In this document: in pieces, positions 10,686 through 22,891 of the stretch
Position numbering within the stretch: position 1 is the stretch's first letter
How the letters are laid out: every line of letters starts with the position of its first letter
NCBI RefSeq assembly: GCF_001659605.2
Contig: NC_035178.2
Coordinates: forward strand, 3,811,734 to 3,875,733
DNA length: 64,000 bases
Reading direction: 5' to 3'
Source: Manihot esculenta
Taxonomy: Eukaryota; Streptophyta; Magnoliopsida; Malpighiales; Euphorbiaceae
The notes under the pieces: model-generated
Database searches by the model: none
Told to the model about the DNA's origin: nothing
Seen by the model: only the letters and a program-made list of their open reading frames with translations
Translations under genes and position numbers: made by a program

Positions 10686-12746
10686 TCATTCTTTAAGATC
10701 TTCAAAGAAGGAAGCTGGAACCTCTGGAGGCGAAGGCATATTGGCAACACATTTGAACTGGTGCCAGATAGTCAAGTCAGTTTAAACGAAATAACCATTT
10801 TGGTTGTCAAATCAACTTGAAATCCCGATTATGAACTGAAACCATACCTTATGCTGTTTGTATTTTTCTCGCACAGCTTGCAATCCACCTCCTCTTCTAC
10901 TCAAATACAAGTCATGTATGATAAGCACACATTCCTTCAAGTCGGAAGGCTTGTATCCAGAGTACTGTTGAAGGGTTAAGCTCTGTACAAACGTCAGATT
11001 ATTAAGTGGTCTCCAAGTATGAATACTCAGATATGTTATTGTTATCTGAAGTAAGACTCTTACCCAGGGATGCATCTTTTGTTTAGTTATGAATCTCACA
11101 AGAAAAATAACAGAAGCAGCCACCAAAGAAGGCAAAAATTTCACACAATTATAGTCCAACAAGCTTAACTCAGCAAGGTAGTAGCCCAGGAACTCAAGTT
11201 GCAAATTCAAGCCCTGCACAAAAACAAAAATAATTTTAGTCAACAACAGATATTCAACAATTGCCTTGAACTATAGTAAAAAAGAATATTAGTCACTGCA
11301 AATCCATGTTCTTTAGAAGTGAAACCTCACCTTGTAATCCTCTTGTGCAACCCGGGTAAATCTCCTACAACCCAAAAGAAACACCAAACATTTAGTCCAA
11401 TAAATTATGTTGCTTTAACAATGCAGATCCCTTATAGATCCAAACTATGAGCAACTAAAAGATTATATAGCAGTTTTCTTACCTTAGGAATGTCTTTACT
11501 GTAGGACTGCCTAATTCAAACTTGAGAGACTTGAGTATGTCAGCCTCCATTTTCACCACCTTCAGAATAACCAACAAATCATCATGAAAGGAACAATTAC
11601 AATAAAAACAAAAACACAAGCTGAAATGAAAAGCAGGGTGCACAAAATAAATGATCGGGATGGTAAGAAATTACCTCTTCTTTAGTGTATGTATTGTCAG
11701 TTATATAGCAAAAGTCTTCCACATTCGGAGGGCTGATTTCTTCATATTTTCTACATTTGCGATCACAATAAAGAAACGTGAGCAAATTCAACAAAGCATC
11801 GGTTGAACAATAAGCCTTAATCCAAAAATACCACAAATTGAAAAGCTCAGGTTCTTACGAGGCAATAAGCATTGAGGAAACACCCAGTAGTTGAAGTTTC
11901 TGCCTGTTAATAACATTCAAGGACAGATATCGGTCTATGTATGTAATAGTGAGATAAATAGTATCAGAGACAAGATTGTACTCTTCCGCAACCTCCACCA
12001 GCCAATCCACCAGAATCCCTCTCATATTTGGGCTAACATCCTTTTGAACTTTTTCAATGTAATCAGGTAACGGTCTTCTCTTCGGATCCACCTAAAGTTT
12101 AAATACATCATTATAAACTGAATCCGACTAACAGAAACGCGAATCTTTTTCTAACAATGTCCATATTTAATAAAAATCAATATCAAAATTCAACACCCCG
12201 AACCTAATTAAACTCCGAAGATCCCTTGAATAAAGATCAAAGTTTTCAGGCAACAATATGCCAATATCCACTATCCTTTTATGCCCCACGATTCCTAAAT
12301 TAAAGCAATTGTCAAGCTAGAATTACTTAAATTCCTCGCTTTATGCATGTAAGATGAACAATGCTCAAATAAATGTATCGCGCAGATCTTGAGCTAATTG
12401 CCAATGCGGAACTACTTACCTCCAGTTTGTGAAGATATTCATAAATATCAGATGCATAAGGTCCACACATCTGGGGGTCATCGGACGTTCCATCAATGTC
12501 CCCCTTGGAAGCTTCATCCTTCTTGACTATGATAGCCTTCTTAGCCTTTGGCTTAGGCTTAATTTTCTGCTTCTGGGTCAAACCCCCAGAGCCCTTATTC
12601 ACTGAAACGACAACGTTTGATAAGTTAGGCAGCTCCCCCAAAACCACTCTCTTCTTGAGCACAGGCTGATCCTTCAGCGGAGCCATTGCCGCTGCCCTTT
12701 TTGTGGCAGCGCGAGTAACGCGCACACAATTCTCCTGATCTGCCAT
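10686..12746 (-). CDS. CYCA3: A3-type cyclin
   Basis: Regulatory subunit of cyclin-dependent kinases in the nucleus, acting around G1/S and S phase. Eight exons join in frame to 367 residues: 12746-12420, 12091-11859, 11750-11675, 11559-11483, 11364-11331, 11213-11064, 10982-10848, 10757-10686; all introns are GT-AG. The basic N-terminus carries a destruction box RVVLGELPN (RxxLxxxxN). The cyclin N-box follows, with the A-type hallmark MRGILVDWLVEVAEEYNL, then YLTITYIDRYLS. The C-terminal cyclin fold contains LEFLGYYLAELSLLDY and ends VANMPSPPEVPASFFEDL. The short length and very short N-terminal region fit the A3 class rather than A1 or A2. The gene appears intact. Confidence 0.93.
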
Positions 12747-12806
12747 TGAAACGGCCCTTCACTCACTCTATCTATTCCCTTGAGGTGGTGCCTTGAGGAC
12801 TTGAAC

Positions 12807-12822
12807 AGAGAGAGAGAGAGAG
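12807..12822 (+). repeat. GA microsatellite in the cyclin 5' region
   Basis: An AG run of eight units, read as CT in the gene sense, about 60-75 bp upstream of the cyclin start codon and probably in the 5' UTR. CT-rich leaders are common in plant genes. Confidence 0.75.
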
Positions 12823-12891
12823 CGCGGGCCGAGAGATGAGAGGTTGAGTGGAATAAGTAATGGCTGAGAGAGAGGGAGAGCGAAAGAGCGA

Positions 12892-13067
12892 GCGCCATTT
12901 TTTTTATGTTTTGAAAAGGTAATGTTGGCGGTTGTTTTGTTTGGAGGCTTTGATTTTGGTTTTTTAGTTTCAGTTTTTGGGTTAAATTTTAAAATTCGCT
13001 GAAAACAAAATGTTTTTGGGTTCAAGGCGGGCCTGGCCTCGTTAATTGGTGATTCCGCGCCGGCGGG
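12892..13067 (-). promoter_or_regulatory. Possible E2F-type sites upstream of CYCA3
   Basis: Three GGCGC/GGCGG cores lie 150-320 bp upstream of the cyclin ATG: AATGGCGC on the gene strand (12899-12892), TTGGCGG (12925-12931, opposite strand) and a GC-rich block TCCGCGCCGGCGGG (13054-13067). They resemble the E2F consensus TTTSSCGC but none matches it fully. A3 cyclins are known as G1/S genes, which makes E2F control plausible. This is inference. Confidence 0.3.
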
Positions 13068-13564
13068 CTTCTCTTCTTCTTTTTTTAATTATTTTATGTC
13101 AGAGTGCGCCCTTCGATAGTCAAATCAAACTCCTGCCTTTTGTACTTTCTTAATTAATAACCGTTGGATGATGAGGAAATCTTCTGCTGTGAAATTTTTC
13201 TGTATGTTGCGTATCCTCCTAGCCGTTGGATCTCCTTCTGATTTTACAGCCAATTTCTCATTTTTACTTTTTTTTAATGATATAATATCACATTTTTACT
13301 TCATTATGCCTCACTTGTTTCTAAAATTTTATTTGGGAGAAAATAATTATCCATATGAATTTTAATGAAATTAACTAATTTTTATAATTTTTAAAGTTAA
13401 TTTATAATTTTTAAAGTTAATTAAAATATATTTCATTATTTTAAATATTAATATTTAATTTTTTTATTAATAATTATTAATAAATTTCTTTAATAGTAAA
13501 TAATTTATTAATTAAAAAATTAATTAATAATTAAATTAAAAATTACACCGAATAAATCAAATCA

Positions 13565-13639
<75 letters not shown>

Positions 13640-14773
13640 AAAGAAATTTTATCTTTATTGCCGCCCAACTTAATCTTTTAAATATCTTTGGCCATGGAGT
13701 ATTAGTTGTCTTCATTTTTTCTATACTAGTTTAACTCTTTTAAATATCTTCATCCATGTATCCATCAAATTTTTCATCTTTTTCATAGTCTTTGTTATTT
13801 GGTTAATGGTTTATGATATTTTTAGATCGATTATTATTATTTATGCTACTTCTTCACTGATAGCTTTTTTTTTTTTAATTTAATTGACTGTCGATTATTA
13901 ATTTTTATTATTTTATATATCAAAATTATGGATTTACAAGAATTTAGAGATATGAAGTTTTTTAGTGTGATTATTTTTGTGTGCAATGATTTTATGAATT
14001 GTTATTTGTGCAGGTTTATGCGTTGATGGATTTTTGCTTGAATGAGATTGGATTATAATTGTTTCTATATTTAGTATTTTTAAAAATTTATGGATTTAAC
14101 TTATATTTAATTTATTTATAAAATATGAAGTTTAATTTCTCATATTATTGTTTATATTGATAATTAATTTTTAGTTTATAGTTTTGATTAATGGATCAAC
14201 TTTTTGTTTTTATGTGATCGAATGTTTTTAAAGATTAGCTTTCTGGGCATAACTATTTATGGATTTTTGTTGTTAGATCAATTTCGATGGATTAAATTGG
14301 ATTAATTGAATTATATATAGATTATTTTTAAATTTTATAATTATTATATTATTTTATCGATAATTTCTTTATTTAATTAACGAAATCATTAATTGAATTA
14401 TTAAATAATTATATTTTAAAATGATGAGAGACGTTTTAATTAGTTATAAGAAGTATAAAAATTAATTAATTAATTCTATTAAAATTTAATATCTCATAAT
14501 AATTTTTTTTTAATCTCGCATATATTAATAAAGCCCTAATTTTTGAAAATACACCCATAGCGTATAAAAATAATTTAGCCCGAAACGAGTAATATAGAGA
14601 AATTTAAAATTAAAGCTCAAGCCCATACAAGCTAGAGCTTAGCTCGGCCACAAGGAAACCCTGACTTGCAAGAGGTAAAAGGCGTAAAGAGGATCATTGC
14701 CGCCGCCACTTGGATAAAAAGAGACTAATTGATTGCCATTAAAAAAAAAAAAAGCCAAATGGAGGATTGGAGA
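13068..14773. other. AT-rich intergenic DNA
   Basis: Between the cyclin promoter and the hAT element. It is very AT-rich, with a 19-bp tandem duplication at about 13379-13425 and a long TA microsatellite. No gene recognised. Confidence 0.6.
13568..13634. repeat. (TA)n microsatellite
   Basis: An uninterrupted alternating AT/TA run of about 67 bp. It can form cruciform or slipped structures and is probably length-polymorphic. Confidence 0.95.
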
Positions 14774-15821
14774 TAGGGATGTAAACGGGTAGGGTACCTG
14801 TAAAATTGAGAGTATTCAAACCCGATTATATATACAATTCTCGAATCCGTCCCAAACCCGTTTAATATTTTAATTTTACTATCCAAATTCGTCCCAAACC
14901 CGTTTAACAATACCCGAACCCGATACAAACCAGCAACTCAGCAACTCAGCAAATAATTTTTTTAATTCAATTCAATGACAAAACCAAATAAACTATCTAA
15001 CAGTTGCACAACCCAGTACGAGGAGAAATGTTCAATGACAAGAACCAACAATTCAGCAACCCAGCAAATAATGATTTATAATCAAATAATTAGATTAATT
15101 GTCCATAAATTTTAAAAATCAACAGTATTACATTAATCAAATAGCAAATAATTAGATTTTTTAACATATCCAAATAATCAGATTAATAGTTCATAAATTA
15201 TAAAATTCTTTAAAAACATACACATAAAAGATCTTGAAACCTGAAGAGAGTTATAGTCAAAGCAGATGTCGCCGATTGAGGAGAGAAGGGTTGTCTCTAG
15301 CGTCAGTGAAGTGCAGGGAGAGAAGCGTAAATCGAAAAGAGTATATTTCACCCGACTGGGGAGAGAGAAGGAGATATCGCCGACGCAGACCGGGCAAAGG
15401 GAAGAGTTGTTTTCAACTGGAAAGTCGGAGATGTCGCCGCTGGAGAGAGAGAAGGAGATATTGCTGACGGGGGAGAGAGAAGATTTATCGTTGACTGGGG
15501 AGAGAAATGAGACGTCGCCGGTGATGACTGGGCTGCCGGCAGTCGTCAGTGAAGTGAGGGAGAGAGAGAGACGTAGACGAAGAGAGGAAAGAGTAAAATG
15601 AAAAAATAAATTAGGGATTAGGGTTAGTTTTGTTAGTATAGTTAATCGGGTTCGGGTAACGGGTATCCGATCACCTAATCCCGAACCCTACCCGAATCCG
15701 AGACGGGTAAAATTTTTCAAACCCGAATCCGTCCAAATCCGTTTTGTAAAAACCCAAATCCGTCTTAATAGGGTTTGGGCGGATCGGGTACCCGTGAAAA
15801 CCCGCCCGCCTGCCATCCCTA
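14774..15821. mobile_element. Non-autonomous hAT-like DNA transposon
   Basis: This 1,048-bp element has terminal inverted repeats TAGGGATGTAAACGGG (left) and, on the opposite strand at the right end, TAGGGATGGCAGGCGG, typical of plant hAT ends. It is flanked by an 8-bp target duplication ATTGGAGA (14766-14773) / ATTGGAGC (15822-15829), 7 of 8 matching, the hAT signature length. Subterminal regions carry many ACCCGAA / AAACCCGTTT repeats, likely transposase-binding sites. There is no transposase. An internal GA-rich block (15266-15601) gives a 111-codon ORF made of degenerate repeats, which I do not regard as a gene. It would have to be mobilised by a transposase encoded elsewhere. Confidence 0.87.
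15280..15600 (+). repeat. Degenerate GA-rich tandem repeat inside the hAT element
   Basis: Units resembling GACTGGGGAGAGAGAAGGAG followed by ATATCGCCGACG-like sequence recur several times with roughly 30-40 bp spacing. It explains the open reading frames seen in this stretch. Confidence 0.55.
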
Positions 15822-16141
15822 ATTGGAGCATGATAGTATTTAACATATATCAAAATGAACGTTGCGTAGTGTTCTTGTAGTGCATACACTTCAGTGCGCA
15901 CTTTAAAATATCATGTTGGATGATCATTTCAGAATACTAGGTTGGATGACCATCTAAGAATGGATGACCATTCCAGATGACCGAATCAGACGATCTCTCC
16001 AGTAGACCAAGTTGGACGATCATTTCAAATGATCAAGTTGGACAGTGCAGATCAGGTCAGACGACTATTCCAACTAATATAACTGACAATACATACAATA
16101 CAACAGCAGATTGTATTATCTAAGAGGGAGGACGTAGACAT

Positions 16142-17180
16142 GGATTAGAAGTTGGAAAGGCTGAAAGAACAACTACTGACGGAGTTGGAGACACGAGACA
16201 CTAGCAATCCCCTATTATCAACCTCATCACCGTTTGTAAGACGGGTTCAATAAGAGACTATTCTCAAAAAGTTCATAATGTCAACAATGGTGGCTTATGA
16301 TGGGACAGGAATCTCCATGAAGCACTTCTTGAACTACAAGATATTAATGGAACTACAAACTCACTTAGATGCCTTGATGTACAAGGTTTTTCCCACCACC
16401 TTAACAGGGCCAGTTCGAGCGTGGTTTAACAGCTTAGAGGCAGAAAGTATTAAGAGTTTTATTGACTTGGCCAACGTATTCATTAGAAGATTCATAGCTG
16501 GGGTCCCTGCAAAGAGAAAGAAAAGCTACTTGGAAACTGTTTGGTAGAGGAGGAACGAATTCATAAGACAGTACGTGGTCATGTTCAACTTGGAGGCTTT
16601 GCAAATATCTGAGCTTGACGAAGGAAGAGCTGTAGAAGCTATGCAGAAGGGTACTACCTCGCCCGAGTTCTTTGGATCATTGTGTAAAAGCTATCTACCA
16701 CCCTGGCGGAGCTGATGAAAAGAGCAAAGAAGTATATAAGGCAAGACGACGCCTTAACCACAAGCAGATTCACCAAGGATGATAGAGATAGAGGAAGGGC
16801 TGGGGAGGATAAGAGACAGAACAGGCGGGAGAGGAGACAAGACCAAGGGGTTGAGGCACTGAACAATCACTGGCAGGAGAGGAAGGAGCAGAGACCTTAT
16901 CAACCTTAGCTCCCCGCCGAAATCACTCCCATGAACATGTACAGAGCCAAAGTGCTCATGGCAGTTCAAGATAAAGATTTCATACAGTGGCCTAAACCAA
17001 TAAAGGCAGAAGCAAACAAAAAGGACCCGGATAAGTATTGCCAGTACCACCAGAATCATGACCATGATACAAACCACTGTTACCAGTTAATGAACAAAAT
17101 AGAGAGGCCACCTCCGGAATTTCATGAAAAAGCCAGAGGGCTAGAGACAACAATAGAACACAGCTGGAAAAAGGCCTAGG
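16142..17180 (+). pseudogene. Gag remnant of the Tat-like element
   Basis: Gag forms the virus-like particle. The retrotransposon gag domain is seen as AYDGTG, then ELQTHLDALMYKVFPTTLTG and VRAWFNSLEA (about 16287-16440), followed by ANVFIRRFIAGVPAKRKKSY. Further on comes a basic linker, and a Tat-type zinc motif CQYHQNHDHDTNHC at about 17040-17080. There are several in-frame stops (for example after SYLETVW at 16545) and frame changes, so it cannot make a full Gag. Confidence 0.85.
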
Positions 17181-17339
17181 AGACATATCAGGGCACCGGT
17201 GAATGACGGCTCCAGTGGAACGATTAATATGATTGTAAGAGGGACTATAAGCCGTATGAGTCAGAGAGGAAAGAAGAGAAGCAGAAATGAAGAGGGAAAC
17301 AATGCATAAGTGATGCATATAGTCGAACATTCCTCAATG

Positions 17340-17893
17340 ACCATCTCTTTCTCCCTAAAGGACGCGTAGGGAGTGCATATGCCTCATGACGATACCTTAG
17401 TCATCAAAGCCGCCATCCATAACTTATGGATTCAAAAAGTGCTGGTAGACGAAGACAACAAAGTGAACCTACTGCCCCACTGGGTCTTCCAGCAGATGAA
17501 GATACCTGAGGAGTAGCTGGTTAGGGATCAAGCTCTGATCAAGGGGATAGGGGGAACTCCAGTAACAGTGGAAGGAAAAGTAAAGGTAGCCTTCACCCTA
17601 AGGGAGCAGCCCTTATCACAGACTCACTATGTGGTGTTTTTGGTGGTGAAGCTGCCCCTGAGCTACAATGCCATCTTGAGAAGACTGATTCTTTATGACT
17701 TTAAAGCAGTGACTAGCATTCAGCATCTAACCATGAAATTTTCAACAGAGGCAGTGGTAGGTATAGTCCGGGGAAGACAGGAGGAGCCAAAAGCTGTATA
17801 TCTAGCCATAGTAAAGGAACAATGCGCCCAACAGAAAGAAATAAACCCGAAGTTATGGAGGTCTAAGATGAAAAGAAAGAAGTCAGGACTGAA
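17340..17893 (+). pseudogene. Protease remnant of the Tat-like element
   Basis: The region matches the aspartic-protease part of gypsy pol by context and by KVLVDEDNKVNLLPHWVFQQM, which aligns with the usual VLVDxGSSxDIL active-site segment. The catalytic D-x-G is replaced by DED, and an in-frame stop lies at about 17515. It ends at EVRTEPV, where the inserted solo LTR splits the reading frame. The frame resumes at 23777 with EKLETFPLS. Confidence 0.7.
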
Positions 17894-18308
17894 CCTGTTA
17901 ATCAAACATAATTTAGGCATATTTTTTCTACTATTATTAGTACTAAATTAAATATTTTATAGCTAATTTTATGATTTTTATCATATTTTACATAAAAGTA
18001 TAAAAAAAGAAGATTTGATGAAAAATAGCCTAAAAGCATGGAAACTGACTTGACTGGACAATGTGGGCAAACCATCCAATGTACTTCACAAATTGGCTAG
18101 AGGATTGAACAGAAACCCGGAATTGCTCAGACTTGCATAAACAGTTCTCAAACAGTGATTTGCCCAAAATGATTTGCCTAAATAAACTGGGCAAATCGAC
18201 AGTATGCACAAAATCAATGGCAGGTGGAAAAAAAATTCAGATTTAAAAATTTAGAGACCTAGTCATCACATTAAAAACGCCAGAATCTCCTCAAACATGC
18301 AACACAAA

Positions 18309-20341
18309 TGTAACGACCCGAAATCGGACCACTACCGGCGCTAGGATCCAGATCGACTTAAGGTCGCCGAGACCCGTAGCAAGCCTAACATACATCATGA
18401 CATACCTGATAAATCCCATACATGATCATACATTTAAATAAAACTTTAAACTTTTTCATTCACCAAGCTTGACCTGAGCATACAGCATAACCATAACATA
18501 AACCCCACACAAGAGCCCTCATCAAATGCTCAAGTGGGACATCATATCATACATCAAGCTTAGTCTAATATTTCTTAACATTAAAACATTTTATAACGAT
18601 CATGTACAAAAGGGGATTAACATAATATTAGGGCCAAGCACAATACTAAACCTCATAACATTTTTACACAATACTTTACATTACATTATCTTTCATGTCC
18701 ACAACTAACTATTACAAACATGACACCTTTATTCTTGCTGACTTCCTGGTCTATCCCGAACCTGCAAACCTGGGGGTTAAGGGAAAGAGGTGAGCTACTA
18801 GAGCCCAGTGAGCAAAATAGTAAAACAATATATTAAAATTCATGCTTTCATGAAATACATCACATCACAAACAAATCACATCAATGATGGATTTGTCACC
18901 AATAGCCCTCTACACATTCCAATGGTGTCAGGCGGTGTAGAATGGGCCTCACTGGTCTTTCTCTTACATCGTGCCAGGGGCGTAGAATGGGCCTCACTGG
19001 ACTTCCGTACCGTATCATCGTCATCATATCATATTGAGGACTAGTGGGTCAACCAACATCCATCCACATCAACATCATAGTATGCAATGCAACATATTCG
19101 TGAATTCTAATACAAACAACCTAGTATATATCATGGCATTTGTGATGCATGAACATGCTTAAAATTTATTTGCTTTGAAACATAAGGATCCATTCTACTC
19201 ACCTTGGGCTGACTCTGAACAGACTCTGAAGCAGCTACCTCACTGCTGGGGTTCTCGGTTCCTCAGGTCCGAACCTACATAGGTGGACTCAAATGAGGGA
19301 CCAAACATATACTAACATGACTCTAAACATCCCTCCAAAAACCCCCTAAAACACCACAAAACATTCATAGAAAGCATGCAAAGGAAGGCTGAATATGGCA
19401 CTTTTGGCGGCAGGTTCGGCGGCCGAAAGTCCCTCCAGAGCCGAAACTCAGTCACCTTTGGCGGCAGGTTCGGCGGCTGAAAGTCCCCTCCAGAGCCGAA
19501 ATTCCAAACTTTCGGGGGCAGGGTTCGGCAGCCAAAACTGCCTCCTCAAGCAGGTTCGGCGGCCGAACATGGTTTCGGCTGCCGAACCTGAGTTCTTCCA
19601 AAATGGCAGAACTCAGGCTTCTCTCCCACATTCAGCCAACCAAACCAACTCATGCAAAAACACATCCTCAAACATTTAGGGGCTTAGAACTAACCTATAC
19701 CCCAAAAACATCTTATTTAACAAACAATAAACATACATTTCATCATTAACTCACATAAACCCTAACATTTTACAACTAACATAATCATGCATCAAAACTC
19801 TCTAAAACCCCTCAAAACTTACATAAAACATAAAAGAAGGGTAGGATCTCCACTTACCTCTTGAAAAATGAGAGGAGAGGCGATCCAAACTCGGAGATGG
19901 TAGAAATCGAGCTCCGGGATCTCCAAGCTTCAAAACTTCGATTTTTGCTTAAAAATCTTCAAAACCAAGCTAAAACTTGTTAAAACTTGAAGGATTTGAG
20001 GAGGAAACACAAGATCGACAAAAGGGGTGGCAGAGACTCACCTTGCCCGAAAATAGAGAGAGAAAACTCGCCCATTTTCGGATAGGGGGCCTTTTATAGG
20101 CGGCTGGCCAGACTACCTTCGGAAGCCAAAAGTGCCTCCGCAACTCCACCATGTTCGGCGGCCGAACCTGGGTTTCTCCTCCAAACCATTTTCTTTCAAA
20201 ACTCAATTTCTTTCTTACTTAAAACCTTAAAACACATGAAAACACTTTAGAAAAACATATTTTACCCTTCTAGAGGTTTCCGACATCCAAGATTCCACCG
20301 AAAAAAGGAATTTCGATGCCGGAGTCTAACCGGGTATTACA
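18309..20341 (-). mobile_element. Palindrome-bearing solo LTR, copy 1
   Basis: 2,033 bp, TGTAACGACCCG to CCGGGTATTACA, with perfect 5-bp target duplications ACAAA (18304-18308 and 20342-20346). The promoter reads on the minus strand: TATAAAA at 20098-20092. It keeps only one TATA-proximal palindrome TTCGGCGGCCGAA (20153-20165, 67 bp from TATA). The sequence before it is replaced by unrelated sequence or lost, so this copy has lost most of the paired array. Further palindromes and variants lie in the transcribed part (about 19410-19590). The TGTAA ends and length are like Tekay/Del-type chromovirus LTRs; that assignment is inference. Confidence 0.85.
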
Positions 20342-21219
20342 ACAAAAGCTTTCTTAAATCAATGAATTCTATTTATGAAGAAACACATTTATGGAAGGAA
20401 TCCAAAATAAAATCAAAGAATGATTTCCATTCCAAAAAGGATTGCTGCTAGGTTTTAATGCCTATTTATACACAACATTGAGGACAGCCGAGGGGGAGAA
20501 TCTAGACAGCACTGAATCAGCCTTTTCATCTCTTTTTCTTTTTTGTAAGCCATGAGTGGCTAAAAACTCCATATCTAGTTGAGGTTTGGGAGAAATTTTA
20601 GTTTCTATATGAATTGGAAGATCTAAATTCAATTGTTCATCTTTTATTCTTCAATATTTATTCAAATTCTATTCTTTATCTTATTATTGCTTTGTCATCG
20701 GATCAATAGGGCCCGTTATTATTGATTTCAAAGTAGTATATTATTAGTTTGGATACTTAAAGTCTATAATCGCTTAGGTTGTTCAAACACGAGTAACAAT
20801 TAGTATAACAACTAAAAATTGCATAATATAACTCAAACTCACCACGCGGCTGGTCAGTTAGAATTGGGTCACTCTAATACTTAAGGCAATTGATAAATTA
20901 AAATTTCAAATACATTCTTTAGACGATTTGTTGGCTAGAAATTAATTAGCGAATGTTTCCTAATTAATTTAAAACCTAATGAGAGATTGGTTATGTGGAA
21001 CATCTTTCTTAACTATAACTGATTTATTGAAGTTCATAAATGTAATACCCGGCTAGACTCTGGTATCGGAATTCCTACCGTCCGGTGGAATCTCGGATGT
21101 CGGAAGCCTCTAGTAGGGTAGAAACATGTTTTCATAAAAATGTTTTAAAGCATTTCATGGTTTTAAGTATGAAAATTTAATGAGTTTTTGCATGAAAAGT
21201 CTTTGGAGGAAAACCCAGG

Positions 21220-21406
21220 TTCGGCCGCCGAAAGTCAAGTTCGGCCGCCGAACATGCATGCATTTTGGAGGCACGTTAGGCCCCCGAAAGCATGAGTGAG
21301 GGAAGTCCAGGTTCGGCCGCCGAAAGTCAAGTTCGGCCGCCGAACATGACATGCATGCGGAGGCACTTTCGGCCCCCGAACGTGGCCTGGCCAGCCACCT
21401 ATAAAA
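21220..21406 (+). promoter_or_regulatory. LTR promoter with phased palindrome pairs (copy 2)
   Basis: Four perfect TTCGGCCGCCGAA palindromes lie in two pairs, start-to-start 20 bp within each pair and 92 bp between pairs, ending 68 bp (start to start) before TATAAAA at 21400. A weaker related element (TTAGGCCCCCGAAAG, TTCGGCCCCCGAA) follows each pair. Each palindrome holds GCCGCC, the core of the ERF-type GCC box. The same geometry recurs in copies 3 and 4. Confidence 0.75.
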
Positions 21407-22855
21407 GGGTCCCTTAGGTCCGAACGGGCGAGCTTTTCTCCCCCGTTGGCGGCCAAGGTGAGTCTCCGCCACCCCTCCCTCGATCTTGAGTGTTTTCCTT
21501 AGATCTTCCATGATTTTCACGGGTTTTAACTTCTGTTTTGAAGATTTGTGAGTAAAGAGTAAGTTTTGGGTACTTGGAGGTTCAAAGAGCTCAATCTCTC
21601 CATCTCCAAGCTAGGATCGCCTTTCCTCTCGTTTCTTCAAGAGGTAAGCTCGGATCCACCCTTGTTATGTGTTTTAAACAAGCTTTTAAGTTGTTTTATG
21701 GGTAAAGATGCATGTTTAGGCTTTAAGTTGAGTTTATGGGTTTGATGTATGTTCTTGAGCAATGTGGCTTGCTTGTGTGTTGTAGTTGGGGTTTAAGTTA
21801 GTTTGAGGCCCCTAGGAGCTTGTATGCTTGTGTATGAGTGTTGTAGAAGAGTTTTATGCATGATTAGGAAGTTTGGGAAACTTGGAGGCAAGAGGAGCCA
21901 AGTTTCTGCCCTTGGCAGAAACCAGGTTCGGCAGCCGAAGGGAGTTTCGGCCGCCGAACATGGCTTGGGAGGCAGCTTTAGGCTGCCGAAGCTTGCCCCC
22001 GAAAGTTGGAGTTTCGGCTCTGTCCGAGACTTTCGGCCGCCGAAGGTGCCGCCGAACATGCATGAGTTTCGTCTCTGTCTGGGAGTTTCGGCCGCCGAAG
22101 GTGCCGCCGAACCTGCCTGACTTTCGGCTCTGGAGGGACTTCCGGCCGCCGAAGGTGCCGCCGAAAGTGCCCTGTCCAGCCTTTTCTTGCATGTTTTCTA
22201 GGGGTGTTTTGAGGTGTTTTTAGGAGGTTTTTGGGGGTATGTTTAGAGTCTTGTTTATGTTTGTTTGGTACCTCATCTAAGTCCACCTGTGTAGGTTCGG
22301 ACCCGAGGAACCGAGACCCCCGGCAGTGAGATAGCTGCCTTTGAGTTGTTAAAGCTTCAGTCGTCAGGTGAGTGGAACAACCCCTTAAGTTTTAAAGTAA
22401 AGTAAAGTAAATAAATAAATGAATGAATCATAAAGCATTACCCATGCATCACTAATGCCATGCAATATTCCAGGATGTTTGCATTAGAATTCACGAATAT
22501 ACTGCATTGCATAAATTGATGTTGATGTGGATGGTTGATTGGATGATCCATAGTCCTCGATATGTTATGATGAGATATGGCATGTTATGTATGAAAGTCC
22601 AGGTTGTACCCATTCTACGTCCCTGGCACAAAGAAAGAGAAAGACCGGTTGACCCATTCTACGTCCCGGCATATTGGAATGTTATGTTATGATGTGATAT
22701 GTAAGAGAAAGACCGGTTGACCCATTCTACGTCCCGGCACCTTGGAAAGGAAGAGGACTAATGGTGACAATACCATCCTTGATGTGATTAACTGTGATGT
22801 GTTGCATTTCATGAAAGCATGAATAAGAAAAAAAGAAAAAGTTAAATAATATGAT

Positions 22856-22857
22856 GA

Positions 22858-22889
<32 letters not shown>
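22856..22889 (+). repeat. (AAT)n microsatellite in solo LTR copy 2
   Basis: About eleven uninterrupted AAT/ATA units. A shorter, differently sized AAT run occupies the same position in copy 4 (about 63220-63243), showing post-insertion length change. Confidence 0.85.

Positions 22890-22891
<2 letters not shown>

Noticed and set aside
13568..13634. TA run as a possible origin or regulatory element
   Set aside because: A plain dinucleotide microsatellite with no associated motifs.
15266..15601. 111-codon Arg/Glu-rich ORF
   Set aside because: It lies inside the non-autonomous hAT element and is made of degenerate GA-rich tandem repeats.
18309..20341. Possibility that the TGTAA...TTACA segments are DNA transposons rather than LTRs
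   Set aside because: The 5-bp perfect target duplications, TG...CA ends, internal TATA box and 2-2.8 kb length fit solo LTRs. The terminal inverted match is only about 5-10 bp and there is no transposase.
21793..22286. Several overlapping ORFs on both strands with repeated FRPPKVPP / FGGTFGGRK-like protein sequence
   Set aside because: They are produced by reading through the GC-rich TTCGGCNGCCGAA palindromes of the solo LTRs, which lack stop codons in most frames. The same pseudo-proteins recur at 54102-54574 and 62157-62669.
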